Assembly: GCF_001039355.2 (NCBI RefSeq)
Contig: NW_019775858.1
Coordinates: forward strand, 619,062-679,061
Reading direction: 5' to 3'
Origin: Lingula anatina
Lineage: Eukaryota; Brachiopoda; Lingulata; Lingulida; Lingulidae
DNA length: 60,000 bases
In this document: one piece after another, positions 39,719 through 52,900 of the stretch
Position numbering within the stretch: the stretch's first letter is position 1
Layout: each line of letters starts with the position of its first letter
Translations under genes and position numbers: made by a program
The notes under the pieces: generated by a model
What the model was told of the DNA's origin: nothing
What the model saw: only the letters and a program-made list of their open reading frames with translations
Database searches by the model: none

Positions 39719-42700
39719 ATGGATCGCTTGAAGCCAGGTGTAAAGCGCCCACCAAAAGGCAAAGGTATACAACATAGAGGATACTTGATATGATTAAAAG
39801 CATTCATTTAGATTTGCAATCGCAGATAATCTCGTGTTTTTACACCTAAACCTTTACAACTAGTAACAAGCATAAGTCAGTGATACTTCAGTCAGAGTAA
39901 ATACTTTAGTTCGCTTATTAATTTTTATACGTAATAACATATCTTGGTGTTTCGAATTGCAAATATTAAAATGAAAATGCACTACTGCTGTGAAGTACAG
40001 TTAGGTGTAACAAAGCATATTGGATCAGTAAAAAGTAGATTCATTATATTGTATAAAGTACAATTTTAAAAATGAAAAATGATACTTCTCACTGTCAATA
40101 ACAAGATTTACTTGAATAGTCATCATTTGCTATTTCAGGCCATGCCCCACCAATGGATGTGATAGCACTGGGTATGTCATGGTGACAATGTTTCTGAACA
40201 TTGTTATTTGAATACTTTAAATTTAAGCTCAAAACTTAATGGGACCTAAATATGTTTAGAATAGTAAAATTCACTTGTATCACTGTACATCAAATTTTCA
40301 AGAAATTATTAAGTAGTTGTATATAGTTATAACAGTGATTTTTAGCAACAATCTTTAAAAATATAATTAATATGAAAGCATTCCATTGATCAATATTTCT
40401 CAACTTTGCCTTGTAGGGGCTAAAGGAAAAACTGGATCAGATCCCAATATCTTTCAAGCCACTCAGCCAAAGAAATTACTTCCACCCACCAAACGTGATG
40501 TACCCGGAGGACTGGGGTCCAGTTTACTTTCCAAGAAGCCTAAACTCAGCACTGCACCCATGCCCCTGGGCAGAGGGTTAGAAGGGAAAGGCTCTCCTGC
40601 CAGACAGACTGTATTGTATGAAGAGATAGCCATTGACAGTGAGTACCTTTCATATTGATATCTTATGGAACAGTCATCTCATGTGTTAATAAATTTTTAG
40701 GCAGATTTTTGATATCTGAATTATGGGTTGCCCTATAATGTAAACAAATATATTGTTATTCTTATATACTTGTACTCTAGCTCACCTGACCTTTTTGAGT
40801 TTTTATGGCTTCTTTTTAGGAGTCCTACTGAGCTCTATCTGATGGAGCTGTGCTATTTTGAGTGCTTAATTCACCTTATATAAAGCTATGTTCTTATTAA
40901 CAAAACTTAAATATACTTCAGAATAATACTCTTATGCTCAAAACTGATTTACTCTTTTGCACGTGCACTTTCCTAGGTGACCCGTCAGACTTTCTGGACA
41001 GCATTCTAGAGGCAGAAGAGATGGAGAGTGATGAAAGGCTTGAGGGTTTGATATGTGGTGCTGTGAAGCACTTGAAAGCTAATAGAGCCAAGCCTGCTCC
41101 TCCCTTGTACCTCAGCCTAATGTATCTGTCCAAGAGTAGAGCCTCTTTGTTTGGGAGTGAGGTGGTCATGGATGTAAGTGAGACACAAGACAATGGTATT
41201 TTATCATTCTTATCCAGTTTAAAATACACCTTTCCAACTGAAATGGATATTGAATAGCAATACATTTGTGCATTCTTTGATTAGTTTTCTGAAGGAAAGC
41301 TGATTGTTATTATTTCAGAGGTGTTTTAATATATAGGTGCTGACTCATTCAGTATGGACTAAAATTTCTGTGGTACCTTGATTTAAGAGGTAAAAGCAGT
41401 CATTTCAGCATTTTGCATTGTAGGCTTTTTGCAGCATCTTAAAGAGGGATGTATCCATTAATTTCAAAGCTAAAGGGAATGCACTGGTCTCTGTGTTGGC
41501 TTGCAATGTACTCATGGCTGCATTCCAAGATGAAGAGAACTGGCCTGATGCCTTTCTCAAGGTTGGTTATATGCTGAAGAGATTCAGATTCGTTAATGAA
41601 ATTCTCTAATGAACAGTCATACCTGATATGTCTTTCTCCCTCAAAAACAACTGCCTGCAATTTATAGACTATATTTGTATGGGCAAATTGAAATTGCAAA
41701 ATGGAACACAGAAGTACTGAAGAAAAAAAAACTTTTAGTGAATGTGTATTCATTATTTGGTATATTGCATTTATTGCAATTTAAGATATTTGTGAATTGT
41801 ATCCAATGCAGGTGTTCATTGAAGACTCTATAGGTGAGCGCATCTGGGTTGACAGAGAAGATTGCAGAGGTTTTGTGGAGAATATACAGTCAGCATTCAA
41901 CACAAGAAAACCAACAAGAGCCATTACTGCAGCACTGGATAAACCTGACCTCCCAACAGGTACTAAAACTTTCAGCTTATTACTCACTACAACAAAGATA
42001 ACATACCTCATATGATAATATAACCTTTTCAACTGACAGATATTATTTTAACCATTTTTGACATTTTATTGATCTTTCACAGAGATTTAATTTTGCTGTG
42101 TTTCAGTTTCTAGCCCAGTTGTACTTGATGAAGACAGCCAGGGGCAGTCAGACTCTGGTAGCAGACCAGGCTCTTCACTGGCTGCTGATGCCGCACAAGA
42201 TGTTCCCATGTATCCCAGGTATAGTTTGGAGCTTAATTCTTGTTGCCTTACCGAAGCAGAATAGTAAAAATTGAAAGTTTTTCTTTTCCTATATTTGTGA
42301 TGTGTGCAAAACATTTTAAGGTGAGACAGGTGATATTTTTTAGTTGAAATGACTTGTGATTTATGATTTTAAAGTGAAATATATTACTCTTCACACTAAA
42401 AACCCAAGACAAACCTCAAATACAGAAATCACCTCAAAGTATCTTCACACCTGTCCTTTATTTTAACAGATACATGTACCAGCATGAGAGTATAGAGAGC
42501 TATGTGCTGGAGGTGTTAAGAGATCAGTTAACAAGGAGGCAGGGAATGGACACCATATCCAAACAACTGCTGAAGTTGATGACAGCCACTTGTGGTTACA
42601 GTGAGGTCAGAGTTCTGGCTTCCCAGAGACTGGAGATGTGGCTACAAAACCCTAAAGTATGTGGCAAATACCGTTTTGTAAAAAGTACTGCATGTTTGAA

Positions 42701-43944
42701 AATAAACTGAAGAACAGCGTGATTTCACAAAACATGGTGCCTGCAACAAGATTGAACTGAAAATAATCATTTTAAGTGACCTGAGTAAGCCATTGTTAAT
42801 CTGATCATGACAGTGGATTTTCCAATATTTTTGAATAGTTGGGGCATGCAGCTTACTGTAGTGCACACTTTCACCATGATGTGGAAAACCTGAACGTTTG
42901 ATCAGCAGACACACGTACATGCATACACACACATGCACTTATGCACAGACATACATAGTTTACCTTGTACCATTTCTTTATCCATTAGTTGAGCCGTACA
43001 GCCCAGGATCTGCTGATGTCTGTATGTGCCAACTGCAGTGAACACAATCACCATGATGTGGAAGTCATGGGGAACCTGTGCAAGATTAGACTGAAGATGA
43101 AACCAGTGGTGAACCATTACTTGCTGTGTATAAAGTAAGTCTTGTGGGAATAATTAAGTTGGAAAAAATAAAAAGTAAAAAGCAAACATTGTTTTTTTTA
43201 AACATTATTCACTCAAGTGCATAATTGCTAGTGCATTTTTCCGTCATGCATTATTATATTGCATCCTAGCATTTTTCAAATAAAAATAAAAAAATTGATA
43301 TCGAAATTGGCAAACGGTGAAAATATTGAGTTTGAAACCTTGTAATTTCCCAATTCTAGAGAGCTTCTTGGTCAGCATCCAGATAACTTAAAGACCCTGC
43401 TGACCCATACTATCTACAATGAGCTGTCCAACACAAGGAACCCCAACAACATGACCATATTGGGGGTCATATTCCAGTTTGCCCCAGAGGAGGCACCAAA
43501 GGTAATGAAACAACACCTTTTGTTACTTTATATATCTCATATTGATTTTTTATTGTGATTATGATTTATTCTGTTCACCATCTTGTACCTTTTTTATTTT
43601 AATGTCATGAAGGAAAATGTCATTTACAAGTGAACATTTTATATTGCCATTTTGATTAAGTACACTTAAATAAAGATGTCTTTGCAGCCTTCTTTGAATG
43701 TTAGCAAAATATGTTTAACTTAAAAAAAGACTCTTAAAGAATAATATATTTACTCTTTTAGCTATTGGCAGAGATATTTCAAGACCTACTAGCAAACAAG
43801 GATGACTACCTGAGAGCTTTGAGGGCTTTGTTCAGAGAGATAGCAAGGTCTCTGAGATATGATGTGAACTTCCCAGCATTTGCTCTGGGCTTGATGAGGG
43901 AAAGAACTGAACTTAAATTCATGGAGTTAGATGGCCCTCTGAAG
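39719..43944 (+). CDS. INTS1: INTS1 exons 1-11 (N-terminal region)
   Basis: Exons are 39719-39764, 40139-40171, 40417-40638, 40977-41173, 41424-41561, 41812-41959, 42107-42218, 42470-42656, 42989-43134, 43360-43501 and 43762-43944. Exons 1-3 encode a short basic, Lys/Pro/Gly-rich, low-conservation head. From exon 4 (DFLDSILEAEEMESDERLEGLICGAV...) the helical repeat region begins. Exon 7 is a poorly conserved Ser/Asp-rich linker. Exons 8-11 cover the region assigned in databases to DUF3677 (assignment from memory). Exon 2 is a 33-nt microexon. Confidence 0.95.
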
Positions 43945-46900
43945 GTGAAATTGAAAATAATTTTGTGCTTATTTTTTGAAAAAAATCACTGTAAATCTAT
44001 GCAAAATAGAGAACACTAAAAGCATATATGTGGCAGCTGAGTTAGATGAGACTATTGATGCAGTAAAGGGAGAATTGTATGGATTTGTGATGCATAAATT
44101 TAAAAAAATCAGATACATTGTATGATTATTAAACAATTTATCACTGAAATGTTTTAGGATCGTCTGCTCCAAGGACTGACAGATTTGATCTCTTTGTGTC
44201 AGTTACTAAGTATCACACCAGGAGTGCGTGAGGCTGTTACTGCACAGGCAAGAGGTGATCAGAGAGGTGAGGATGATAGCTGTATTCAATGGTCTCCCTA
44301 TTGCTATTGTTTTGACAGTATTTACTCTGTTTAAGCCAGATGAAAGATATTGATTTTGACTCCTGTAAAAAGCAATTGAAACTGAGTTTGAAATTTAGTT
44401 GCCTGAATGTGAGTCTATAATTTCTGAAAATTACAGAATTGTGAGACCTCTTCAGAGGTTTTTCTGTTTGACTATGTTATATATAAAACTGGCAAACCAC
44501 AGTTTATCTAATTCAATTATACTTTAGATATGGCAATTCTGCGGCAATTCCAAAGTCAAGTTGCCATCATACAAAGGGACAGCATATGGTGGCTCCACAC
44601 TGTGGTCCCAGTCATGTTCAGGATTAAACAGAATGACTATGCTCACTGGTGGGTACCTTCTAAGATATTTCTAGTATGTGCCCCTTAAATGATATTTTCG
44701 TAATACTTTTTTCTCATTCAAGGTAATTGTTGTGAAAATTCACATTTAAAGAGTATGACATATCGCTTCACTTTTCTTCTTAGTATTCACAAAGTTCTCT
44801 TCATGGAGCAGCCAGAGCAGTATTACAAGTTGGACAACTGGCCACCAGAGGGAGATAGAAAGTAAGTAGCTCAATGTAGGCCATAGGGGATATTTACTAA
44901 AATGAGAATGGAAGTTATCAAAATTGGCTTCAGCTGACTGTGTGGTTAAAGTGCTAAAAAAGTTGCATTTAAGGTAACATTGAAAGTTGCTTTTTGCACC
45001 TTCATGTTTTTGGTTTGCTAACATTGGAAAAACACATATAAGTTATTAATAAGATGTTTTCTTTCACAGCATGATGCTTCGTCTGACATCAGAAGTTCCT
45101 GTCCTTGAAGATACCCTGATGAGAATTCTGATCATAGGTCTGGCTAAGGAGCTGCCCATCAGTGCAGTGGATGCTCTGGAGTTAGCTGATCAGCTGGTGA
45201 AGAGGGCAGCAGCACTGCACACAGAGGGTAGGTGCTGGAAATGATTTTTTAATAAATAATTAAAATATGATAACACACATACAATCCATACATATAGGAT
45301 GAAATGCATGTTGTGGTTAGCAAATTACGTAGCTGTTATTTGACATTAAATAGAGAGGTTGATCTGCTGTTATTTGTTTCTAATTAGATTGCTTTGTGCA
45401 GAAAAAAATATTATACACTATAGGTTTAACATCAAAAAACCTGGTCATGGTAAAGCTGGCAGCTATGAGTGATGTTTTTTAGTGTTGTCTACAAAGCAGC
45501 TGGATTGAACAGACTTATATGGCCTGTCCTGTATTTTGTAATTCATAGATGGCAGTTTTTAGGTTATGAGTGCCTTAATCCAATAGTTGTTATGTATTTG
45601 TATTTCTTGTTGTTCAAAACATATGATATTTTAATTGAGGAAAGACATGTATTGTGTGAATATTGGTCATGCCTTAAACTGATTATAAGAACAGTTTGGA
45701 TGTCAAATTTCAGGTTATGATGTATTACATGTGGAGAGACTGGAGCTGATAGATGCCTTACTCAACCTGTGTACCTACCACCACCCAGAGAACATACAGC
45801 TTCCAAAGGGGTATAAACCTCCCATGCTGGCCATCTCAAACTCTTTTTGGAAAGCATGGATTATGTTGTTGATAATTTCTGCTTTTAATCCTGCAACATT
45901 TGGTAAGTGTGTACAGAAAGTATTCAACTGCTGATTTGACTTTTGTGCGGTCAGAATGAGCAGAATATGTCTAGTTCACAAATTCCTTATTTAGGCATTT
46001 GAAGCACTAGCTTTTGACATAAGTAAGGATGTATTATTAAAATTCATTTTGATCACTGAAGTGATTTTAGACTTGTAAAACTTAATTGATTTTTAAAATT
46101 TTATAATTCCAGGTTATGCTGCCTGGGAAAATTATCCAACTCTCAAAATGATGATGGAGATGGTGATGACAAAGTAAGACTCCTTATTTAATTATTTATT
46201 TATTTATGTAAAGTTTTAACAGAGATTGTTTTCCTTTTTAGACTTAACTTTTCTTTTTAAAGTTGGTTCTTGTTTGATTAGGTAACATTTAATAAGTAAA
46301 ACAGTTTGAATTTGTTTTGAACAGAATCTTGCTTATTGAATCTCAAATATATCATATTCATATATGAATTTATAACAATCACTTTAGCTCTTTCCGTTTT
46401 CCTCCACCCACTGTGACAACTGATGAGAAAACCATTGATGAATATAAAGCAAAAGAAAAGCAGGTGACTTTTTTTACTTTCACTTATTTCTAATTATAAT
46501 TTTCCAATGAATGATTTGCATATCAATGTTGTTGTTTCTTGATCACTCACATTTTGATAGTCCTTCTATTCACCAGTGCAGTGATGTTTGTAAATATTTC
46601 ACTCATTTAAACACACATGTCATCATATGTACTTGATACATAATCTTGGATATATCAGTCATTTAAAAATCATTCATTTCTACATGATTTCAACATTTGT
46701 GTACAACTCGAAACTGTTTCACAGTATCTCATTCTAAAACACAATTTGTGGTAATTACTTTAGATTGTTGAACCCCTCACTTTTCCCAATATTTATCTTT
46801 TTCAAGGATTATCATTTTTGAATGATTACTCACAAAAAATGTACTTTCTGATGTCAGAAATTCTGAATCATTAATTTAAAGTTTTTTTAACAAAGAGGAA

Positions 46901-49900
46901 ACTGTATTAATTTAAATTAAATGAATAATTTCTGTTCTTAGGCCCAGAAAATATTATTAACCCTAAGTTTTAGAATTATTAATGAACTCTTTGTGTTCTC
47001 CTGTAAAGATTGCCCAGCTGGAGAAACAGGAAATCCTTCAGTTTGAGGGCTACCTGGCAGCAGCTACCAGTAAGATGACTATCACAGAACAAAACAGCCA
47101 TCTTATCTCCCAGCTGACATCTATGGATCCTAGGTAAGACATGGTGTTTTTATACAGCTTACAGCTGAAGTCCATGCTTGTAGATTAGAAGTAGTGTAAT
47201 TTGAATGCATTTGGGTAACATTTTCTTTCAGGTAATATTCAGACTCGAGTCAAAATTTCAAAGCGGCTGATGCTTTACAGTTCATACGTTAAACATGAGT
47301 ATGTTTTGATATACCATTGTGTTTCTGGACAAGTTGGATAAAAGATGTATTTTGTATGATATTTATCGTTTCAGAGGATTAGCCAGAAAGCCACCATCTG
47401 CCGTTCTTGAACAGTTGCGAGTGCTGAACAAAACACTCAAAGTTGGACAGCTGCTATGCAGAAGTAGAAGTCCTGATTTTTTACTGGATATTATTCAAAG
47501 ACAGGTAACATATAAAGATCATCATGATTGAGTGAGAAAAAGTCACTTTGTTCATGCTAACATTCTAGTTTAGGTAACATTCCAATTTCTTACATTGCAT
47601 TCAAGTATTATACATTATGCAAGAGAACCCACACTTATCTTCAGATAATTTCAAGAATATAACTCATTTGTAGATGATAACCTCAGTTTCATATAGTGGA
47701 TCATTAAAAAAATGTCCAAGATGCATTGTGTTTACAGTTTTTCCATTATAACTGTAGTATTTCCTTGTAAAACTCTGGCCCAAGTTTTACAAAAAAAGAA
47801 AAAAAACTCCGAGTAGTGTTCCCTGGCTAACATATTTGTTACCAAGGTTACATGGCCACATGCACACATATTACCCAGGCACAGTGTTACAGCACTCTCA
47901 TTGAAATCATAGTCAACTAAGCCAGGGAACTGACTTAAATAATTTTGTGAAACTGGGGCCTGGAACATTGTATTTCCTCCAGGGTGCCTCCCAGTCCATG
48001 CCATGGCTGGCTGAGCTGGTGGAGTCCAGTGAGGGTTCCCTGGAGATCCTTCCTGTCCAGTGTCTCTGTGAGTTCCTGCTGCATGAGACTCCAGAGATAG
48101 ATGACCTGGAAGAGGAGGAGGAAAGCAAGGCAGAGAAATTCAAAAAGAAGCAGGTAAGCTGATTTCAGAGAAGAAGGAACATCTTTGTGACTGCACTCCT
48201 GTCTGTGCCTTAGAGAAGCATCTTTGTGTCCTAGTTTTATCAACAGTGGTATAATTTTTTTTGGAAGAGAACCTGGAGCTTTGACTTTTTTATATTGGTG
48301 GCTATCAAATTCTCTAATTTCAAACGTTTCAAAAAATTTATTAGATGTAACCCTATCGTATAATAAATGTTTTTATTTTCATGGCAAGATAATGTACTTT
48401 AGTTATATATTTATCAAACAAAAAGGTATGCTAGGTACATGTGTCTTCTATTATATTCAGAGCACTGCAATGCTTTCTTACAGAAATTGAAGAAACAAGA
48501 GCAGTTGCTATCCAGGCTACAAGCCCTGCTTTTCTCTGAGGATAGTGACCCAAAGACGGTTGGTGAAGTTCTCAACTACTTCCTGAAGAGACTCTCCTCA
48601 CAGCAGGTGGCATCCAGGGCTCTAGCTCTTAAGGTTGGTATACTGTATTTACATTGTAACGGTGGGAGATTCTGTATCAAAAACAGCCCAGCATATTTAG
48701 AACAAAGAGAACAAATTGATAATGGGTTCTTAGTCTTTATGATGAAAAACCTCATATCATGGTCTTAGATGAATTGAAATTTTGAAGTGAAAAACAGAAA
48801 ACTCTTTGAACCTAGTTTAAAACAAAGTACAAGTTCAGTTCTGATAATTAATTTTCTTCTTAAAATGTCTCTTTAAAAGACCAATAACTCTGTTAAAGAG
48901 ACATATGTAAGAATTTTATAATATATTTATTTTTTGAAATTGAAGTGCAAAAATCATCTGTAGGGCAAAGCTCGGAAGATAGAAGCATGAAATTAATAGG
49001 CAGATATACCTCTAGTCCATGTGACCTTATCAGTAACAAATATATACCATTGTGTTCCAGGGTTTGAACATGGTGCTGTCTAAGTGTCACCTGTATGCCT
49101 CAGCTCAAGAGATGGAGACAGACGATGATGAGCTGGCAGGTGCCTTCCCATCTCACAGATGGCTACTGGTCCAGCTATGTACTTTACCACTGTTTAACTA
49201 TGTGCGGGAGCAGGCTTGTCTTGCAGTTAGACAGGTAATGGTATTTGTTCTAGAATTTTTTCTTATCCTGATTACTTACCTTACTAGATTCTTCACTTAT
49301 TTGAATGCAATTAACAAAAAAATGATTGATTCTTGGTTTATTGCTATTAGCGGCCTTTTTTATATTTGTGATATGCCATCACTGAAGGCCTTGGTAAATG
49401 TGATTGATCACATTTACCTCAGTTTTCAGTGATTGCATAAAATGTAACCAAAAGTAAAAATCTGTAATTTGTGGTAAAAAATTCTAATTCTCTTCTTCAG
49501 GCATGTCAGGTAGAGACGGATGTTTCTGCCGTGAGTGCATACATTGTGTTCCTGTCAGGGCAGACATCTGGATATCAGCTTCAACAGATGGATGATCTGG
49601 CTCTAGTAAGTGCTCAGAACATGCAGTCTCCCAGTCAATTGTATGCTGTAATGAGTATTAAGGGAATGCAAGGGACTTATAAAGCCTAATATAACAACTT
49701 TAAGGGAAATAATTGGATCATTTATGTATTAATCTGAAATGTTTAAGATGACATGAGGTTTGGACAGCTTATTTAAGAATCTTTTACCTTTGTGTTGTAA
49801 TTATTAACATTTTTAAGATGACTTGGAATTTACATTAGTACCATAGTGACTAAGAAATAGGTTGTGGCAGTTCTTTATTGTTTTGTTTCAATTCCAGGAC

Positions 49901-52900
49901 ATAGCCCAGGTGATAGTAGAGAGGTCCACCATCATTGGTCATATCCTGTCCGATGGTCATCATTCCACCCCAAAGCAGGACTATGTACTGACCGCTCTGA
50001 TCAAACTATTTGTTAACTATCTCAGGAAGGCCAGAGAACCAGAAAAACAGGCTTATTCTTGGGTAACTAGCCAGCTACCTCCTGGTTATAATTTTGATAG
50101 TGTGAAATATATCTTCAGGGTTATACATACATGTAACTGAGCTAAATTTTAACATACAGCATGTCAGTACTGTCTGAATATTGCAGAGATGATCTGTACC
50201 ATACTACTTGATATAAAAAACAGGCAATGTTCATTTGCCTCTCATATAATCAGAAACAGTTCAACTGTTTCTTGACTGTCAGTTTTACCTTTTGAATGTT
50301 TCAAAGCACACCAAACTGGCTGTTGCCTAGTTGTCTTTATTAAAGATTTACAATTTCAGTGGACTAAGAATTTTAGATAATTTATGATTAGGACCCTGTC
50401 GTGATTTGTGTACATTATTTTACATAAGATATGTTTTTTTTTTCATTTCTTTTGATATTCTTTTCTGTTCATTTATATGTGAAGTCTGACACACAGGACC
50501 AAATCATCCTGCAGTGGCAGACAGGGGAGTCAGCCACCATGCATGTGCTAGTTGTCCATGCCATGATCATATTACTGACCTTTGGACCTCCACAGTTTAC
50601 CACTGAGGGTACTTTTACTTACTGGAAGCTCATAACACGCCATATAAGATTGGACTTCCCATTCTTGTGTCTTTGTAATTTAGTGCTCTTGAGATATTGA
50701 AATCAAGATGTTGCTTTTTTAATATCCGTAATTTGAAGTCTTCTCTTTGAAGTGGAACAGACCAGTTCAACAATACTGATATCAAATGATGGATGCGTTT
50801 CATTTGAAGTGTCTAAGAACTTGTTTACAACAACCCTGAATCCCCGTAAGTGAGTTTGTTTTAAATACTTATCACAATACATTTATGCCATAGGGAAACC
50901 TTTGTTTGAAGAGTTGTTGGAGACCTGGTTCCCAGTGTCAGGTGCCCCTCCCTCTGCCTACTTAGTTGACACATCTGAGGAGGCCCTGCTGCTGCCTGAC
51001 TGGCTGAAACTGAAGATGATCAAATCTGATGTTCAGAGACTGGTGGATGCAGGTAAGTAGAATAATAATTTGGCTTGATTGTTTCCTTGGTTAGTTCATG
51101 TTGAAGAAACTGAAAATTGTTGTACCACCAGCGTGAGCGCTGGCGGTACACATGGTTTTAGTCCCGTCCGGTCCGTTCCGCCGGCTCCGCCGGCTCCTGC
51201 GGCTCCGCCGGCTCCGCCGGCTCCNAGCTGGTGGTACAATATTCGGAGGCGGTATCGCCTCTCTGATCCTCTAGTTTGAAGGATAGATATGTCATTTTGC
51301 AGTAATAAAAAAAATTCTACTAAAAGTTCAGCTGAAAAATCCATTAAATAAAGTGCAGTATTTTTTATATATTTAAAGTTTTATGAAAATGTTTTACAAA
51401 GTTTATGTTCACTATTTATTGACATCTATTGTAAAGATTAGAATATTTCTTTCACCCAGCTCTGCAAGACCTAGAGCCTGGACAGCTGCTTTTGTTTGTC
51501 CAATCATTTGGTATCCCTAGAGAGAGTATGAGTAAGCTTTTGGCCAGTCTTGACCATGGTGCACAGGTGGACAGCCAGAGTTTGGGAGCCATGGTGATGG
51601 ACAAGGGGTACATGAATCAGTTGATCCAGGTTCAGAAACTGAGAGGAGCAACAGGAGGGGAGAGGTTCCAACAGCTGTTGATGGAGGGAAGAGAAAAGGA
51701 AGAAAAAGGTTTGATCATATACTGTTCAAGCTGTTGCGTATGAGTAATGATCAGAGCTGTCTGTTGAAATATATGATATGATATATCTTATGCTTTGTAG
51801 AAATCTACATTGTTTTTCTCTGATTGAAGGAAAGTGTGTTCTACACATTGTTTAACAAATCATTTGGCATCTACCTAAAGGCAATGGAAACTATTAATAC
51901 TGTCCAACCTAAAACAGTTTTATATGGGTAGTAACAAAGTTTGCCAGAAAGTATGATACCACATGTTTTTGATATATTGCTCAAATTTCCACGTAGGTGA
52001 TACTGAAATGAAGCCCGACAAGAAATCTAGAACATTCTCGCAGATATTCAGGAAAGAAGAGCCTTTTACAATGCCTGGGGATGTCAGATCTGTGGAAAAA
52101 TTGTTGTGGAAGGTGAGATTAATTTTTTATCATTGGGCCAGTAGTTAAGAATACAAAAAAGCTCCTAAACTAAGAAAAAAAGATAATGTAGTACATGCAT
52201 TGAAGCTGGTACAGTTTTGACATCATTTGAAATCAACGCTATTTAAATTGTGATCATGGATTGTAAATGGTATATCTTTTCCTATTCAGATTTTTGGCTT
52301 TCAAGAAGGTCCAAATGGAAAAGAAGTGAAAGAACAACATAAGCAGCTTATCAAGGTGAGGTGTTATGTGGAACAAATTACTAACATTGCTTACACTAAA
52401 TTTCAGGGGGAAGTATGAACAATTTCATTAATACTGTTGATTTGTCTTTTCAGAAAATATCAGTTGAAGCTGCAGTTTCAGAATTAGTCACCCAATCTTT
52501 AAGAAATGTAAGTATTTGTCTATATATGAGGTATCTTATATTGCTGAGAATGCAGTGATGGAATAAAATTTATATGTTTATAAGAAATTCATAAAAAAGT
52601 TTTTAAAAATTATCTTTAAGCTAAATTTTTGAGATCATTAAGGAATTTATGTATTTGTTGTATACGCAAGCAAGGCAAAGGCACAGATAAAAGGACAAAA
52701 TAGCTTTTTGGTGGTCAAGATACTTTCATTGCAACTGTATAAGTAGATACTCCTTGATTTAGAATGATAATGATCCTTATTTTTCAGATGTTAATGGGTG
52801 ATAAAGGTGCTGAATTGGCTACAAGTCTTCACAAACAGACAACAGTGGCTTGTCCTCTTTTTAGAATACTGATGGCAAAACAGGTTGGTTGGTTCATGAA

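Noticed and set aside
51079-51344. Ala/Pro/Gly-rich frames on both strands in INTS1 intron 27
   Set aside because: Produced by the GC minisatellite; the reading contains an undetermined base and INTS1 exons 27 and 28 join in phase without it.
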